Of a stretch of 34,476 nt of DNA, positions 8,307 through 15,090 are shown piece by piece (the first letter of the stretch is position 1; each line of letters starts with the position of its first letter). Both the position numbers and the translations under genes were made by a program. A model generated the notes under the pieces. The model made no database searches. It was given only the letters and a program-made list of their open reading frames with translations, and was not told the DNA's origin. This DNA is from W0P28-013 sp963593685 (lineage in GTDB: Bacteria > Bacteroidota > Bacteroidia > Bacteroidales > Paludibacteraceae): contig CAVBBP010000027.1 of NCBI GenBank assembly GCA_963593685.1, positions 1 through 34,476 on the forward strand. Direction: 5' to 3'.

Positions 8307-9182
8307 TTATTTCCATTTTGTTTCGTTCGACTTGTTGGCAATGCCTCTGAACATAGCAATGCGTGGGTCTAATGGCTCGTCGTCGCCTTTGTTCAAACCG
8401 CCACCTACGCCATCGGGGTCGGGCAGTCCGTCGCCAACAGTGCGTTTCACATACTCTTTGATTTTCGAGTTCTTGCCGTCGGCATTGCCTTGAGCATAAC
8501 TGTCTTTCACATCTTTGTCGTAGTTCAACGCTTTGTTGATGCGTTTGAAATACTCTTTGTCGAACTTGCCAGCAGCCATTCCCTCGTAAAAGGCGCGCTC
8601 TGCATCTTCAAATGCCTTGATTTCGTCGTCGGTCATCTCGGCTTCTTTGTAAAATTCAGCACGGCTGTTTTCAAATTCGGAAGTGTTCTTTTCAAACTCC
8701 TCTTTTTTCTTACGCTCGCTCTCTTTTTCGTCCTTGTAACGCTTGTAGTCGTCCGAGTCCTCGTCCATTGTGAGATAAGCATCGTCTTTGTAAACTTTTC
8801 GCAGCGCAATGGGCAGAGGCACATTGTTTTTTAGCAACTCGAACACGGCAAAACTGTCGGGGTCGCGCTGAAAAATATCGAAAAGTTTTTTGTTGCCGTC
8901 CACAAGTTTGTCGTATCGCCCATCACGGTCGTCGTCGTCGTCAGCCAAGCGGTTCATCATCTCCGCAAATCGGTTGTCGTCCAACTCTTCGTCGTCGTTG
9001 CCATACTCGCCTTGAAAACGCTTGCGTCCACGCTTCAAAAAGCGCATTTTGTAGTCCAGTGGCTTATCGCCACCGCCACCCTCGCTCTTGTCGGTCGGTT
9101 CTGCTTCGCCATGCACCTCAACATCGGTTACTTCTATTGGCTCTGCACCGCCCTCGATAGGTTTTTCTTCTTTTTCTGACAT
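8307..9182 (-). CDS. Putative capsid scaffolding protein
   Basis: This is a 291-residue, very acidic, helix-rich protein. It has a disordered N-terminus, an Asp-rich stretch (LADDDDDRDGRYDK), long charged helices (about 125-220) and a C-terminus containing Lys and Arg. It lies immediately upstream of the capsid gene, the usual place for a scaffold. I chose the ATG at 9182 (MSEKEEK). The 42-residue extension up to 9308 has a Phe/Cys/Lys composition unlike the rest and would overlap the promoter region. No protease motif is visible, so scaffold function is inferred from composition and neighbours. Confidence 0.75.
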   Translation of the reverse strand: MSEKEEKPIEGGAEPIEVTDVEVHGEAEPTDKSEGGGGDKPLDYKMRFLKRGRKRFQGEYGNDDEELDDNRFAEMMNRLADDDDDRDGRYDKLVDGNKKLFDIFQRDPDSFAVFELLKNNVPLPIALRKVYKDDAYLTMDEDSDDYKRYKDEKESERKKKEEFEKNTSEFENSRAEFYKEAEMTDDEIKAFEDAERAFYEGMAAGKFDKEYFKRINKALNYDKDVKDSYAQGNADGKNSKIKEYVKRTVGDGLPDPDGVGGGLNKGDDEPLDPRIAMFRGIANKSNETKWK

Positions 9183-9322
9183 AACAAAAACATTTTTGTT
9201 TTTAGTAACGCAAAGAAAGCAATAACTTTTGCCTATCAATATGTGAAAAGTGCCGAAAAACACGAGTTTTTTTACTTTTTTTCCGCTAATTTTGCATAAC
9301 ATAATCATTTAACACGCCACTT
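9183..9322. promoter_or_regulatory. Divergent intergenic region between late and packaging operons
   Basis: This 140-nt AT-rich region separates the minus-strand scaffold gene from the plus-strand packaging genes. On the plus strand TAATTTTG at 9287-9294 fits the Bacteroidetes -7 consensus and would start transcription near 9300, about 23 nt before the first ATG. A T-rich stretch around 9266 could serve as a weak -33. On the minus strand I find no clean TAnnTTTG, so the late promoter may depend on a phage factor or lie elsewhere. Confidence 0.5.
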
Positions 9323-9733
9323 ATGGGAATGGGACTATCAAAATTGAAGATGGAGGACTTCATCGAAACGGTCAATGCTGTAAAAAAAGAGTATCGTGCC
9401 GCAGGACGGAGCATTCAAAACCGCCGCGCGCTGCAAATAGCCGTACTGAAGCCAGCAAAACGCTTCTATATCTCGGTCGAAGAGGCTATTAGACAGATAA
9501 ACAACATCAAAAGAGGCAAAGGACTATGCTTTAAGAGCAGTGTGAAAGCCGAAATGTATGGCGACATCTACAAAATGTATCTCAACGAGGTGGTCAATGG
9601 CGACGATATAGAGTATAAGTACGACCTTATCGAGCGTATTATCACAAGCCCAGCCCCAAAGTTCTATATCAACGCCAAAAATGCCGAGAAGCAGATTCGC
9701 TACTACTACAATCATCTCGTCAAACAATCGTAA
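9323..9733 (+). CDS. Small protein upstream of terminase with internal duplication
   Basis: This is a 136-residue basic, helical protein. Two segments are clearly related: PAKRFYISVEEAIRQI at about 44-59 and PAPKFYINAKNAEKQI at about 109-124, suggesting duplication of a small helical DNA- or protein-binding module. It opens the packaging operon, two genes before the large terminase, so it is a candidate small terminase subunit or packaging cofactor. I see no definite HTH. An in-frame ATG two codons later (9329) is an alternative start. The function remains an inference from position. Confidence 0.72.
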   Translation: MGMGLSKLKMEDFIETVNAVKKEYRAAGRSIQNRRALQIAVLKPAKRFYISVEEAIRQINNIKRGKGLCFKSSVKAEMYGDIYKMYLNEVVNGDDIEYKYDLIERIITSPAPKFYINAKNAEKQIRYYYNHLVKQS

Positions 9734-9741
9734 GGCAGAGT

Positions 9742-10284
9742 ATGCGTACCGTTATCAACATACTTATGCTTTGTTGCGCTGTGGCTGCGCCGTTTTGTGG
9801 CGGCTTCTTTGCCGATACATTCGGTTTTGCCGACGGCTCGGCACGCTATACACATTTCACATATCTTTTTTTTCATGTGAATATCATACACTATGCCGCC
9901 AACGCTCTTGCACTCTATAAGTTCGACGAGTTTCTTGCGCTCTATTTCGAGCGGCGTGGCTGTTCACGTAGTGCGCACTACTCGGTGTCGGCTTGTGCGG
10001 TAGCAGCAGCGGTGTTGGCTTCGTTTTTCTGCACGCAGCCGCTTCCGACCATTGGTTTGTCGGGCATCACATTCTTTTATATGGGTTTTGTAGCAGCCGT
10101 CTTGCACAACCGCTACACACTTATATATATAGTGGTGTTTGCGCTGTTCAACGCTATCGGGTTGGCTACTGGCAAAATGAATGTGTTGCTACACGCTTAT
10201 ACTTTTGTGGCTGGCGCACTCTATGCAGCGGCACTCTTATGTAATTTTACCGACAAATGGCACAGACTATTCAAGAAATCATAG
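9742..10284 (+). CDS. Rhomboid-family intramembrane serine protease
   Basis: This is a 180-residue protein with six predicted membrane helices (about 4-20, 42-61, 81-98, 105-121, 124-141, 147-167). It has the rhomboid signature: H45-x4-H50-x3-N54 in helix 2, spaced exactly as H145/H150/N154 of E. coli GlpG; the GLSG motif with catalytic Ser107 in helix 4; and His151 in helix 6 followed by A-Y-T-F-V-A-G, matching the H-x6-G pattern. All residues needed for the Ser-His dyad and oxyanion hole are therefore present, so it should be active. Rhomboids cut within or near membrane helices at small residues. Its start is 8 nt after the upstream stop and its end overlaps the terminase gene by 28 nt, tying it to packaging. 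Overall similarity is low, so a fold-level check is desirable. Confidence 0.78.
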   Translation: MRTVINILMLCCAVAAPFCGGFFADTFGFADGSARYTHFTYLFFHVNIIHYAANALALYKFDEFLALYFERRGCSRSAHYSVSACAVAAAVLASFFCTQPLPTIGLSGITFFYMGFVAAVLHNRYTLIYIVVFALFNAIGLATGKMNVLLHAYTFVAGALYAAALLCNFTDKWHRLFKKS

Positions 10285-12251
10285 AGGAGAACAAGCGACG
10301 CAACAAAAAACGCAGCGAAAAGTACGACCCTATCACTGGAGCAGGGGCGGACACGGTGCCTCGCACCAAATTTTTGTGCCGTGGTATATGCGAAAAGCCT
10401 ATACTGATACCCGAAAAATGTTTCAACGAACCGATTATCAAAAAACTATGCCAATATGGCAGTATCGATGCGCTATTGACTGACAAAAATCTCACTGTCG
10501 ATGACTACAATAGGAGTGTGGTGATAGACCTTTACCACGCTGCACGCGTAAAGTGGGACTTTGAATACTGGGCGGCGACCGATGTTTATATTACCGACCT
10601 TGAATCGGAGCGTGATGTGCATCTCGTACTCAACCCAGCGCAACGAAACTTCTACCGACAGTTCGCTGCCGACTGGTTCGACGGCAAGCCGTGCCGATTT
10701 ATCATCACCAAGAACCGACAAAACGGCTTTTCTACACTCATCGAGATGCTTTTTGGCTGGATTCAGATTATCACGCTCGGGAATGTGAACTCTATTATCT
10801 GTGCGCACATCGAAAACACGGCAAAAATTATACGCGGTATGTACTCGAAGATGGTGCGTATGTACCCAAAGGAGTACACCCCCAATGGCGACGGCTTGTC
10901 GCTGACACCTTTCGAGGGGTCGCAAAAGACACGGGTCATAAAACAGACTGGTTCGCGTATCTCTATTGGTTCTGCCGAGCAGCCCGATGCACTTGTGGGC
11001 GATAAGATTACACTATTCCACGCTTCGGAGGTCGGGCTATACAAGACTACCAACGGCAAGACACCGCAACAACTGGTGCAGTCGATACAGTCGGGCATAC
11101 AGCACCGCGAGCATACGGCTATCATTTACGAATCGACAGCGCGTGGCATTGGCAATTTCTTTTACGAGGAGTGGATGCGCGCCACATCGGGCGAGAGCGG
11201 CTTTGTGCCTGTGTTTGTTCCGTGGTTCGACAATCTCTCGTATGAGATGCCTGTGAAAGACCTGCGTAAGTTTGCCGCTTCGCTCACGCTCGAGGAGTAT
11301 AACTTATTCAAAAAAGGCGCAACGCTCGAGGGGCTATACTGGCGGCGCAACAAAAAGAAAGAGTATGCCGACGAGTGGCGGTTCAAGCAGGACTTCCCTG
11401 CCTCTGCCGACGAAGCATTTATGAGTACAGGACACCGCTACTACCCTATAGAGGACACCGAACGGCTGCGCAAAGGCTGCTTTGCTCCGTCGTTTGTTGG
11501 CGACATTGTAGGCGATGCCACCACTGGGGCAGAGTCGATGAAAAATATCAAGTTCAGCAAACTCGACGGCGGCAATCTCAAAGTGTGGTTTATGCCCGAA
11601 GAGGAACGCTACTCGAACAGATATGTGGTGGTGGTCGATATTGGTGGCGTTTCAGCCAAAGCCGACCGCTCGGTCATCTGTGTTATCGACCGCAAAGACA
11701 TGGCAAAGGCTGGCGTGCCAATAGTGGTTGCCGAATGGTGCGGACACATTGCTCACGACTTGCTCGCTTGGAAAGCCGTGCAACTTGCCACCGTCTATCA
11801 AAAGGCTCTGCTCGTTATCGAATCGAACACACTCGAAAAGGAGCGCACAGAGGGCGACCATTTCGAGTTCATTCTCGACGAGATAGCCAACGAATACGGA
11901 AACCTATACAGCCGCACGCCGAGCGACAAGATAGCAGCAGGTGTGCCAGCACGCTACGGTTTCCACACCAACCGAAGCACCAAACCAATGGTCTGCGACC
12001 ACCACCGAAAGGTGCTGCGCGAAAATATGTATATCGAAACCTGTGTCGAAGCCGTTGATGAACACGACTGGTTCGAGCAGAAAGAGAACGGCGAACTTGG
12101 TGCAATCGACGGACAGCACGACGACCGCCACATCACACGCGCCATAGGCGTTTGGGTGTGCTATCAAGAGTTGCCATACCCACGACTCATCAAGAAACTC
12201 GATGCCAACGCCGTGCGCAAAACAAAAAAAATCGGTTTATCATCATTCTAA
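10257..12251 (+). CDS. terL: Terminase large subunit (ATPase and nuclease)
   Basis: This 664-residue packaging motor docks on the portal, pumps DNA by ATP hydrolysis and cuts concatemers. The ATPase domain has a Walker-A-like segment at about 150-161 (IITKNRQNGFST, the R-x-G-ST variant common in this group) and a Walker-B segment near 250-260 (KITLFHASEVG). The C-terminal RNase-H-like nuclease shows its acidic residues: Asp461 in VVVVDIGG, Glu522 in LLVIESNT and Asp622/623 in GQHDDRHI. The domain set is complete with no frameshift. The first 28 nt overlap the rhomboid gene. Confidence 0.93.
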   Translation: MAQTIQEIIEENKRRNKKRSEKYDPITGAGADTVPRTKFLCRGICEKPILIPEKCFNEPIIKKLCQYGSIDALLTDKNLTVDDYNRSVVIDLYHAARVKWDFEYWAATDVYITDLESERDVHLVLNPAQRNFYRQFAADWFDGKPCRFIITKNRQNGFSTLIEMLFGWIQIITLGNVNSIICAHIENTAKIIRGMYSKMVRMYPKEYTPNGDGLSLTPFEGSQKTRVIKQTGSRISIGSAEQPDALVGDKITLFHASEVGLYKTTNGKTPQQLVQSIQSGIQHREHTAIIYESTARGIGNFFYEEWMRATSGESGFVPVFVPWFDNLSYEMPVKDLRKFAASLTLEEYNLFKKGATLEGLYWRRNKKKEYADEWRFKQDFPASADEAFMSTGHRYYPIEDTERLRKGCFAPSFVGDIVGDATTGAESMKNIKFSKLDGGNLKVWFMPEEERYSNRYVVVVDIGGVSAKADRSVICVIDRKDMAKAGVPIVVAEWCGHIAHDLLAWKAVQLATVYQKALLVIESNTLEKERTEGDHFEFILDEIANEYGNLYSRTPSDKIAAGVPARYGFHTNRSTKPMVCDHHRKVLRENMYIETCVEAVDEHDWFEQKENGELGAIDGQHDDRHITRAIGVWVCYQELPYPRLIKKLDANAVRKTKKIGLSSF

Positions 12252-12256
12252 TCAAT

Positions 12257-12691
12257 ATGAAAAAGTTTCTTCTACCTATCAAGCAGTTCTGCTCGCTACT
12301 CTATGGCGACACACACGACTATTTCTGCGCACTCTACGACGAGGCGCGACTGCACTTTGCCATCAAACTTGCCGATGCCAAACAGCGTGCCTACAACAAA
12401 CGCTACTTTGTGATGCCCGACTATCTGAACAAACTCACTGTTCTCAACAACGACGACATCAAATGGCTCAAGCGTGCGCATCTGATGAAAAAAAATGTAA
12501 CGCACCTCGACATTATGCGCGACTGCTTCTACTATACACCGCTCTCGCGCAACGACGAGGGGTCGCGTATGACAGTAGAGGAACGCCTCAAGCGAAAAGC
12601 CAAGTGGCTCACACACATGGAGTATGTGCGCACACAACTGGCGCGACGCAAATACGCAAAATTAAAAAACAAGCGCAATGGAAAGAAATAA
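12257..12691 (+). CDS. Hypothetical basic protein after terminase
   Basis: This is a 144-residue protein, strongly basic towards its C-terminus (RRKYAKLKNKRNGKK). I chose the ATG at 12257 (MKKFLLPIK), 5 nt after the terminase stop. The upstream open frame overlaps terminase and looks like its shadow. The sequence is helical with many Tyr, Lys and Arg (for example FAIKLADAKQRAYNKRYFV), which suggests nucleic-acid contact. I do not recognise the family. Its last 14 nt overlap the next gene. Tight linkage to the terminase suggests a packaging or head-associated role. Confidence 0.75.
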   Translation: MKKFLLPIKQFCSLLYGDTHDYFCALYDEARLHFAIKLADAKQRAYNKRYFVMPDYLNKLTVLNNDDIKWLKRAHLMKKNVTHLDIMRDCFYYTPLSRNDEGSRMTVEERLKRKAKWLTHMEYVRTQLARRKYAKLKNKRNGKK

Positions 12692-12968
12692 CGAAGTACA
12701 GATAGCCACACCCGAACTCACAGCAAAGGAACTTGTAAGAGCCAATCAAACAAAGTTCCGTGCCAATGTGCAGGAGATTATCAACCACAATATGGAGCGT
12801 ATGCAAGAGGTACTCAACACGCTCGACCCAAAGGAGTTTTGCGATGTGATGATAAAACTGATGCCGTTCGGTTTTGCCAAAGTACCCGACGAAACACCAA
12901 AGAAAGCAGAAACGCAGGAAGACCCACGCCTACTGCGCGAAATAGTAACAAGGGAAATTCTGAAATAA
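12678..12968 (+). CDS. Hypothetical 96-residue protein, last of packaging operon
   Basis: This is a helical protein. Residues 1-65 form amphipathic helices (LTAKELVRANQTKFRANVQ, then MERMQEVLNTLDPKEF), followed by a Pro/Lys/Glu-rich linker and a short C-terminal helix. The start overlaps the previous gene by 14 nt. This composition is common among phage proteins next to the terminase in Bacteroidetes genomes, but no function is known to me. It ends 5 nt before the convergent stop of the FISUMP gene, and no terminator hairpin separates the two. Confidence 0.72.
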   Translation: MERNNEVQIATPELTAKELVRANQTKFRANVQEIINHNMERMQEVLNTLDPKEFCDVMIKLMPFGFAKVPDETPKKAETQEDPRLLREIVTREILK

Positions 12969-12973
12969 TCTTT

Positions 12974-13615
12974 CTACTGTACGGCACGAACAGAGAAAGC
13001 ATAAAAACGAGAGTAGTGCCCAGCCTTTTCATCATCTGCTGCTGATGGTGGCCTCAACATACCTACGCTAAACACACAAAAACTGGAATGGTATAATTTA
13101 TATATCGAATAACAAGAATCCCAATACCATCCCATCGTATTACGCTGAAAAAAGGTATTGCCATTTCTATAACCAGCAGCAGGTAAGAAAATGCTATTGC
13201 CGTTGATTTTGCTTCTTATTAAATAACCATTTACCCCATTTATGGTTGCCCACATTTTATAACTATTATCCGAAAGTTCTCGAAAGTCCTTTATTGTAGG
13301 CATCCTATAACCGGAACCCAACACTGCTGTTGCTACATCGAAGTTCTTGTCCCCCGATATATCTTCTAATTCCATTCCATAGGTTTTGCAAGTTATTTTA
13401 GAGCAGGTGATGTTAGAGCAGTCCTCGATACTACCCCACATAACATACCAGCCATACTCTTCGGGCTTGGTTGCACCTATATTGCAGGTCGCCCATTTTG
13501 TGCCACTCGGCAAACCCATATCTACAAATTGGTGTGCGCTGGCGACTGTATCTTGCTGCGCGAACAAACGGCATACGGCTACGCCAAACAAGACAAATAG
13601 TGTAATTCTTTTCAT
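12974..13615 (-). CDS. Secreted FISUMP-domain protein (candidate hypervariable surface protein)
   Basis: This is a 213-residue protein. Residues 1-20 form a signal peptide (basic start, hydrophobic ITLFVLFGVAVC core, FA-QQ cleavage site; no proper lipobox). The rest matches the Fibrobacter succinogenes major paralogous (FISUMP) fold of Bacteroidetes: FVDMGLPSGTKWATCNIGA, EEYGWYVMWG, a YRMPTIKDFRELS segment, NGVNGYLIRSK, FLPAAGYRNG, and a C-terminal AFSVRAVQ. The segment between WYWDS and AFSVR, where these proteins usually carry many Asn/Ser, has mixed residues, as in targets of diversity-generating retroelements. No reverse transcriptase or template repeat is in this window. It follows a RepL-like gene by 25 nt and is probably exported to the host surface or periplasm. 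Confidence 0.77.
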   Translation of the reverse strand: MKRITLFVLFGVAVCRLFAQQDTVASAHQFVDMGLPSGTKWATCNIGATKPEEYGWYVMWGSIEDCSNITCSKITCKTYGMELEDISGDKNFDVATAVLGSGYRMPTIKDFRELSDNSYKMWATINGVNGYLIRSKINGNSIFLPAAGYRNGNTFFQRNTMGWYWDSCYSIYKLYHSSFCVFSVGMLRPPSAADDEKAGHYSRFYAFSVRAVQ

Positions 13616-13640
13616 ATATCAAAGGCTTTAAGGTTACTTT

Positions 13641-14096
13641 TTATTCTTTCTCATCTCTACTGACAATGCGCCGCCTATCTCCCCGATACAGCACATTGGG
13701 GTTTACAAAGTAGGTGCCACGCATCTCTTTGTCGCGCCGTAGCACATCAAGCCCAAGCAGTTCGTTCAAGCCGTTATACACGCTCTTGACACTGTTCCAC
13801 CTGTTCATCTCCATACACTTATCAACGCTTACCGATACGATATTGCTATACCCTAATATCGACATCACATAAGCAAACACACCCACACCAGTCTTACTCA
13901 TCTGTGTAAGCACTACAGGGTCGTACACCTTTACAAAACGAGTGCCATCGACATAACGCGGCTTGTAAGTACTGCTCAACGCCACATCTACTACCTCACC
14001 TGTTTCTTCATTCACTACATCAACCTGCCGCGCAGCACCATAGTAACGCTTACTATAACGCCAACGCTTCACATCTACATCATACGGACTGCCCAT
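13641..14096 (-). CDS. RepL-like winged-helix protein (replication initiator or regulator)
   Basis: This is a 151-residue protein. Residues 75-150 match the RepL/plasmid initiator winged-helix pattern: SKTGVGVFAYVMSILGYSN, a helix-turn-helix (VDKCMEMNRWNSVKSVYNGL), LLGLDVLRR, and the closing wing GTYFVNPNVLYRGDRR, whose NP-x-x-x-G ending is characteristic of RepL. Residues 1-70 are basic and may be a second DNA-binding part. Three palindromic repeats lie about 40-100 nt upstream of its start, so it probably binds them to control itself or start replication. No integrase is visible here, so plasmid-like maintenance is conceivable but unproven. Confidence 0.6.
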   Translation of the reverse strand: MGSPYDVDVKRWRYSKRYYGAARQVDVVNEETGEVVDVALSSTYKPRYVDGTRFVKVYDPVVLTQMSKTGVGVFAYVMSILGYSNIVSVSVDKCMEMNRWNSVKSVYNGLNELLGLDVLRRDKEMRGTYFVNPNVLYRGDRRRIVSRDEKE

Positions 14097-14122
14097 AACT
14101 AATCCCCTCTCTTATACAAATG

Positions 14123-14130
14123 CAAAGATA
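14123..14130 (-). promoter_or_regulatory. Candidate -7 promoter element for RepL-like and FISUMP genes
   Basis: On the minus strand the element reads TATCTTTG, a match to TAnnTTTG, 27 nt upstream of the RepL-like start at 14096. The expected -33 position falls inside the first palindromic repeat (14137-14155). Protein bound there would overlap RNA polymerase, which suggests autoregulation. Confidence 0.55.
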
Positions 14131-14136
14131 AACATT

Positions 14137-14198
14137 TTTGTACTAATAATACACACTTTGTGTACTACTAATACAAAATTTTGTACTACCAATACAAA
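14137..14198. repeat. Three palindromic iterons, 21-22 bp apart
   Basis: Three 19-bp units lie at 14137-14155, 14159-14177 and 14180-14198. Each has 6-bp arms around a 7-bp centre: TTTGTA-CTAATAA-TACACA, TGTGTA-CTACTAA-TACAAA and TTTGTA-CTACCAA-TACAAA. The third is a perfect palindrome and the others have one mismatch. The 21-22 bp spacing puts all copies on one DNA face. Iterons of this kind beside an initiator gene mark plasmid origins or autoregulatory operators. Confidence 0.75.
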
Positions 14199-14590
14199 AA
14201 TAAATCACATAATAAACTGATAACCAAATCGTTAATTCCTTTCCTATATTCTACCTCTTACCATATATATAGAAACCATAATACACGACCCCATTTTTAC
14301 CGACTTTTGGCAAATTTTGCGAAAGTTACACCCATATATATACCACTGCCCCTGCGCATCCGTTTTTTTTTCTCTCCCCCCCCCTATCTTTCCTCGCCGC
14401 TTTCGTTGTTTTGCGCCGTTTTTGCTGCGTAACTCGCTGATTTTCAGCGGCTTGTGCAAGTTTTCCGACTGTTTCTTTTTTTTTGATTATGGTACGCGCA
14501 CGCGAGGGGGTGGGTCGCAACTTTGTGGTGTCAGATTTCGATAACAGTTTCGATAACGCTTTCGACAACGCTTTCGATAGTTAGTTCTGA
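14199..14590. other. Gene-free AT-rich region with pyrimidine tract, hairpins and 12-bp repeats
   Basis: I find no convincing coding region; open frames here have poor composition. It contains an AT-rich stretch (14199-14340), a pure pyrimidine run of 23 nt at 14363-14385 with eight or more T then nine C, a perfect hairpin CGCTGA/TCAGCG (14435-14449), a small palindrome CTTGTGCAAG (14451-14460), and four tandem 12-bp repeats. Lying beside iterons and a RepL-like gene, it is a reasonable candidate for a replication or partition region. Confidence 0.5.
14536..14583. repeat. Four tandem 12-bp repeats
   Basis: Four direct units start at 14536, 14548, 14560 and 14572 with consensus TTTCGATAACGC (units TTTCGATAACAG, TTTCGATAACGC, TTTCGACAACGC, TTTCGATAGTTA). 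The exact 12-bp period fits either protein-binding iterons or a repeat coding for Ser-Lys-Ala-Leu on the minus strand. The minus frame has no ATG and a poor downstream composition, so a binding-site role is more likely. Confidence 0.65.
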
Positions 14591-14903
14591 CAACGGCTGC
14601 AAGTGGGCAGCGCATAACACTGTAATAAAGCATGCGCAATGCGTGTAGATGTAGGCACAAGAGGCGTAACGCCTTGCTGAGAATCAGCAGTGTATATGTA
14701 GAGTTCTTTGACTTAGTGAATCCTTACTGTGCCGAATGCCGATGCGAGTCAGTAGGTACAGGAAAAACAACGCCTCGAGATGGTCGGGGTAGGCGACTCA
14801 GTGGGACAACATGGGAGTCGGATGCTATCAAGTGTTTGATGTAGCATCAGAACGGCGCAATGTGCGAAAGCATGAGCGAACGGAAAGAAAAAACAAGCAC
14901 AAT

Positions 14904-14926
14904 ATAAAAAGCCCCAATAGTGGGGC
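14904..14926 (-). terminator. Minus-strand intrinsic terminator
   Basis: A perfect 6-bp stem GCCCCA/TGGGGC with a 4-nt loop (14911-14926) is followed on the minus strand by TTTTTAT. It would stop read-through from the small RNA promoter at 15091. On the plus strand the hairpin has no U tract and would simply be one of the stems of the large RNA. Confidence 0.55.
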
Positions 14927-14952
14927 AAGTGCGCCCTCACACGAATGAGGGC

Positions 14953-15084
14953 AAAAAAAACGGAGGCACTATGTGTATTGCAATTAGTGTAAAAGTTTGG
15001 GTTTTTGCAATTCGTATTGAGTTGCGTATTTGCAAGTAATTCAAACCTCGTGCGGAGTAGCGTCCGCATGAGCCTCCGTTTTTT
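14953..15084 (-). ncRNA. Small RNA candidate, promoter-proximal and stem-closed
   Basis: On the minus strand a TACCTTTG element (15098-15091) predicts a start near 15084. That is the first base of a 13-bp stem, AAAAAACGGAGGC paired with GCCUCCGUUUUUU, whose 3' arm ends in eight U at 14960-14953. Inside are hairpins UGCGGA/UCCGCA and CACUA/UAGUG. The design (start at the base of a 13-bp closing stem, end in U) is the same as the 576-686 RNA, though the sequences differ. It would be antisense to the 3' end of the large RNA candidate. A second minus-strand terminator follows downstream. Confidence 0.48.
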
Positions 15085-15090
15085 CAAATG

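Larger units (their letters stand above)
14590..15084 (+). ncRNA. Large structured RNA candidate
   Basis: This stretch of about 495 nt has no long ORF and is dense with stems. Examples: 596-600/607-611 or the alternative 610-615/632-637; a multi-branched unit closed by 654-658/729-733 holding hairpins 662-666/670-674 and 676-680/684-688; 746-750/795-799 enclosing 773-778/784-789; a long hairpin 821-831/836-848; a GAAA-capped stem 861-865/870-874; 911-916/921-926; and 933-939/946-952 (add 14000 to each). It ends with a 13-bp stem 14955-14967/15072-15084 running into U. U-G pairs in two stems and purine-rich loops favour the plus strand. Large ornate RNAs (GOLLD, ROOL) are known from phages, but I cannot match this to either. 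I see no clear promoter. Confidence 0.45.

Noticed and set aside
12976..13135. A diversity-generating retroelement template repeat for the FISUMP gene within this window
   Set aside because: I searched for the 3' anchor of the putative variable zone on both strands and found no second copy, and no reverse transcriptase motif is encoded here.
14470..14535. A tRNA or tRNA-derived attachment site near the GGTACGCGCACGCGAGGG stretch
   Set aside because: No T-arm GGTTCGAATCC-like sequence, no cloverleaf and no CCA end could be drawn.
14326..14568. An 80-residue minus-strand frame (SKALSKLLSK... Arg/Lys-rich)
   Set aside because: It starts with TTG, the front is just the translated 12-bp repeat and the rest comes from the pyrimidine tract; composition is not protein-like.
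14971..15039. A 22-codon ORF (MCIAISVKVWVF...) preceded by CGGAGG inside the structured RNA region
   Set aside because: The apparent ribosome binding site is the 5' arm of the 13-bp terminator-like stem and would be hidden. The peptide is short with no support beyond chance, so I kept only the RNA.
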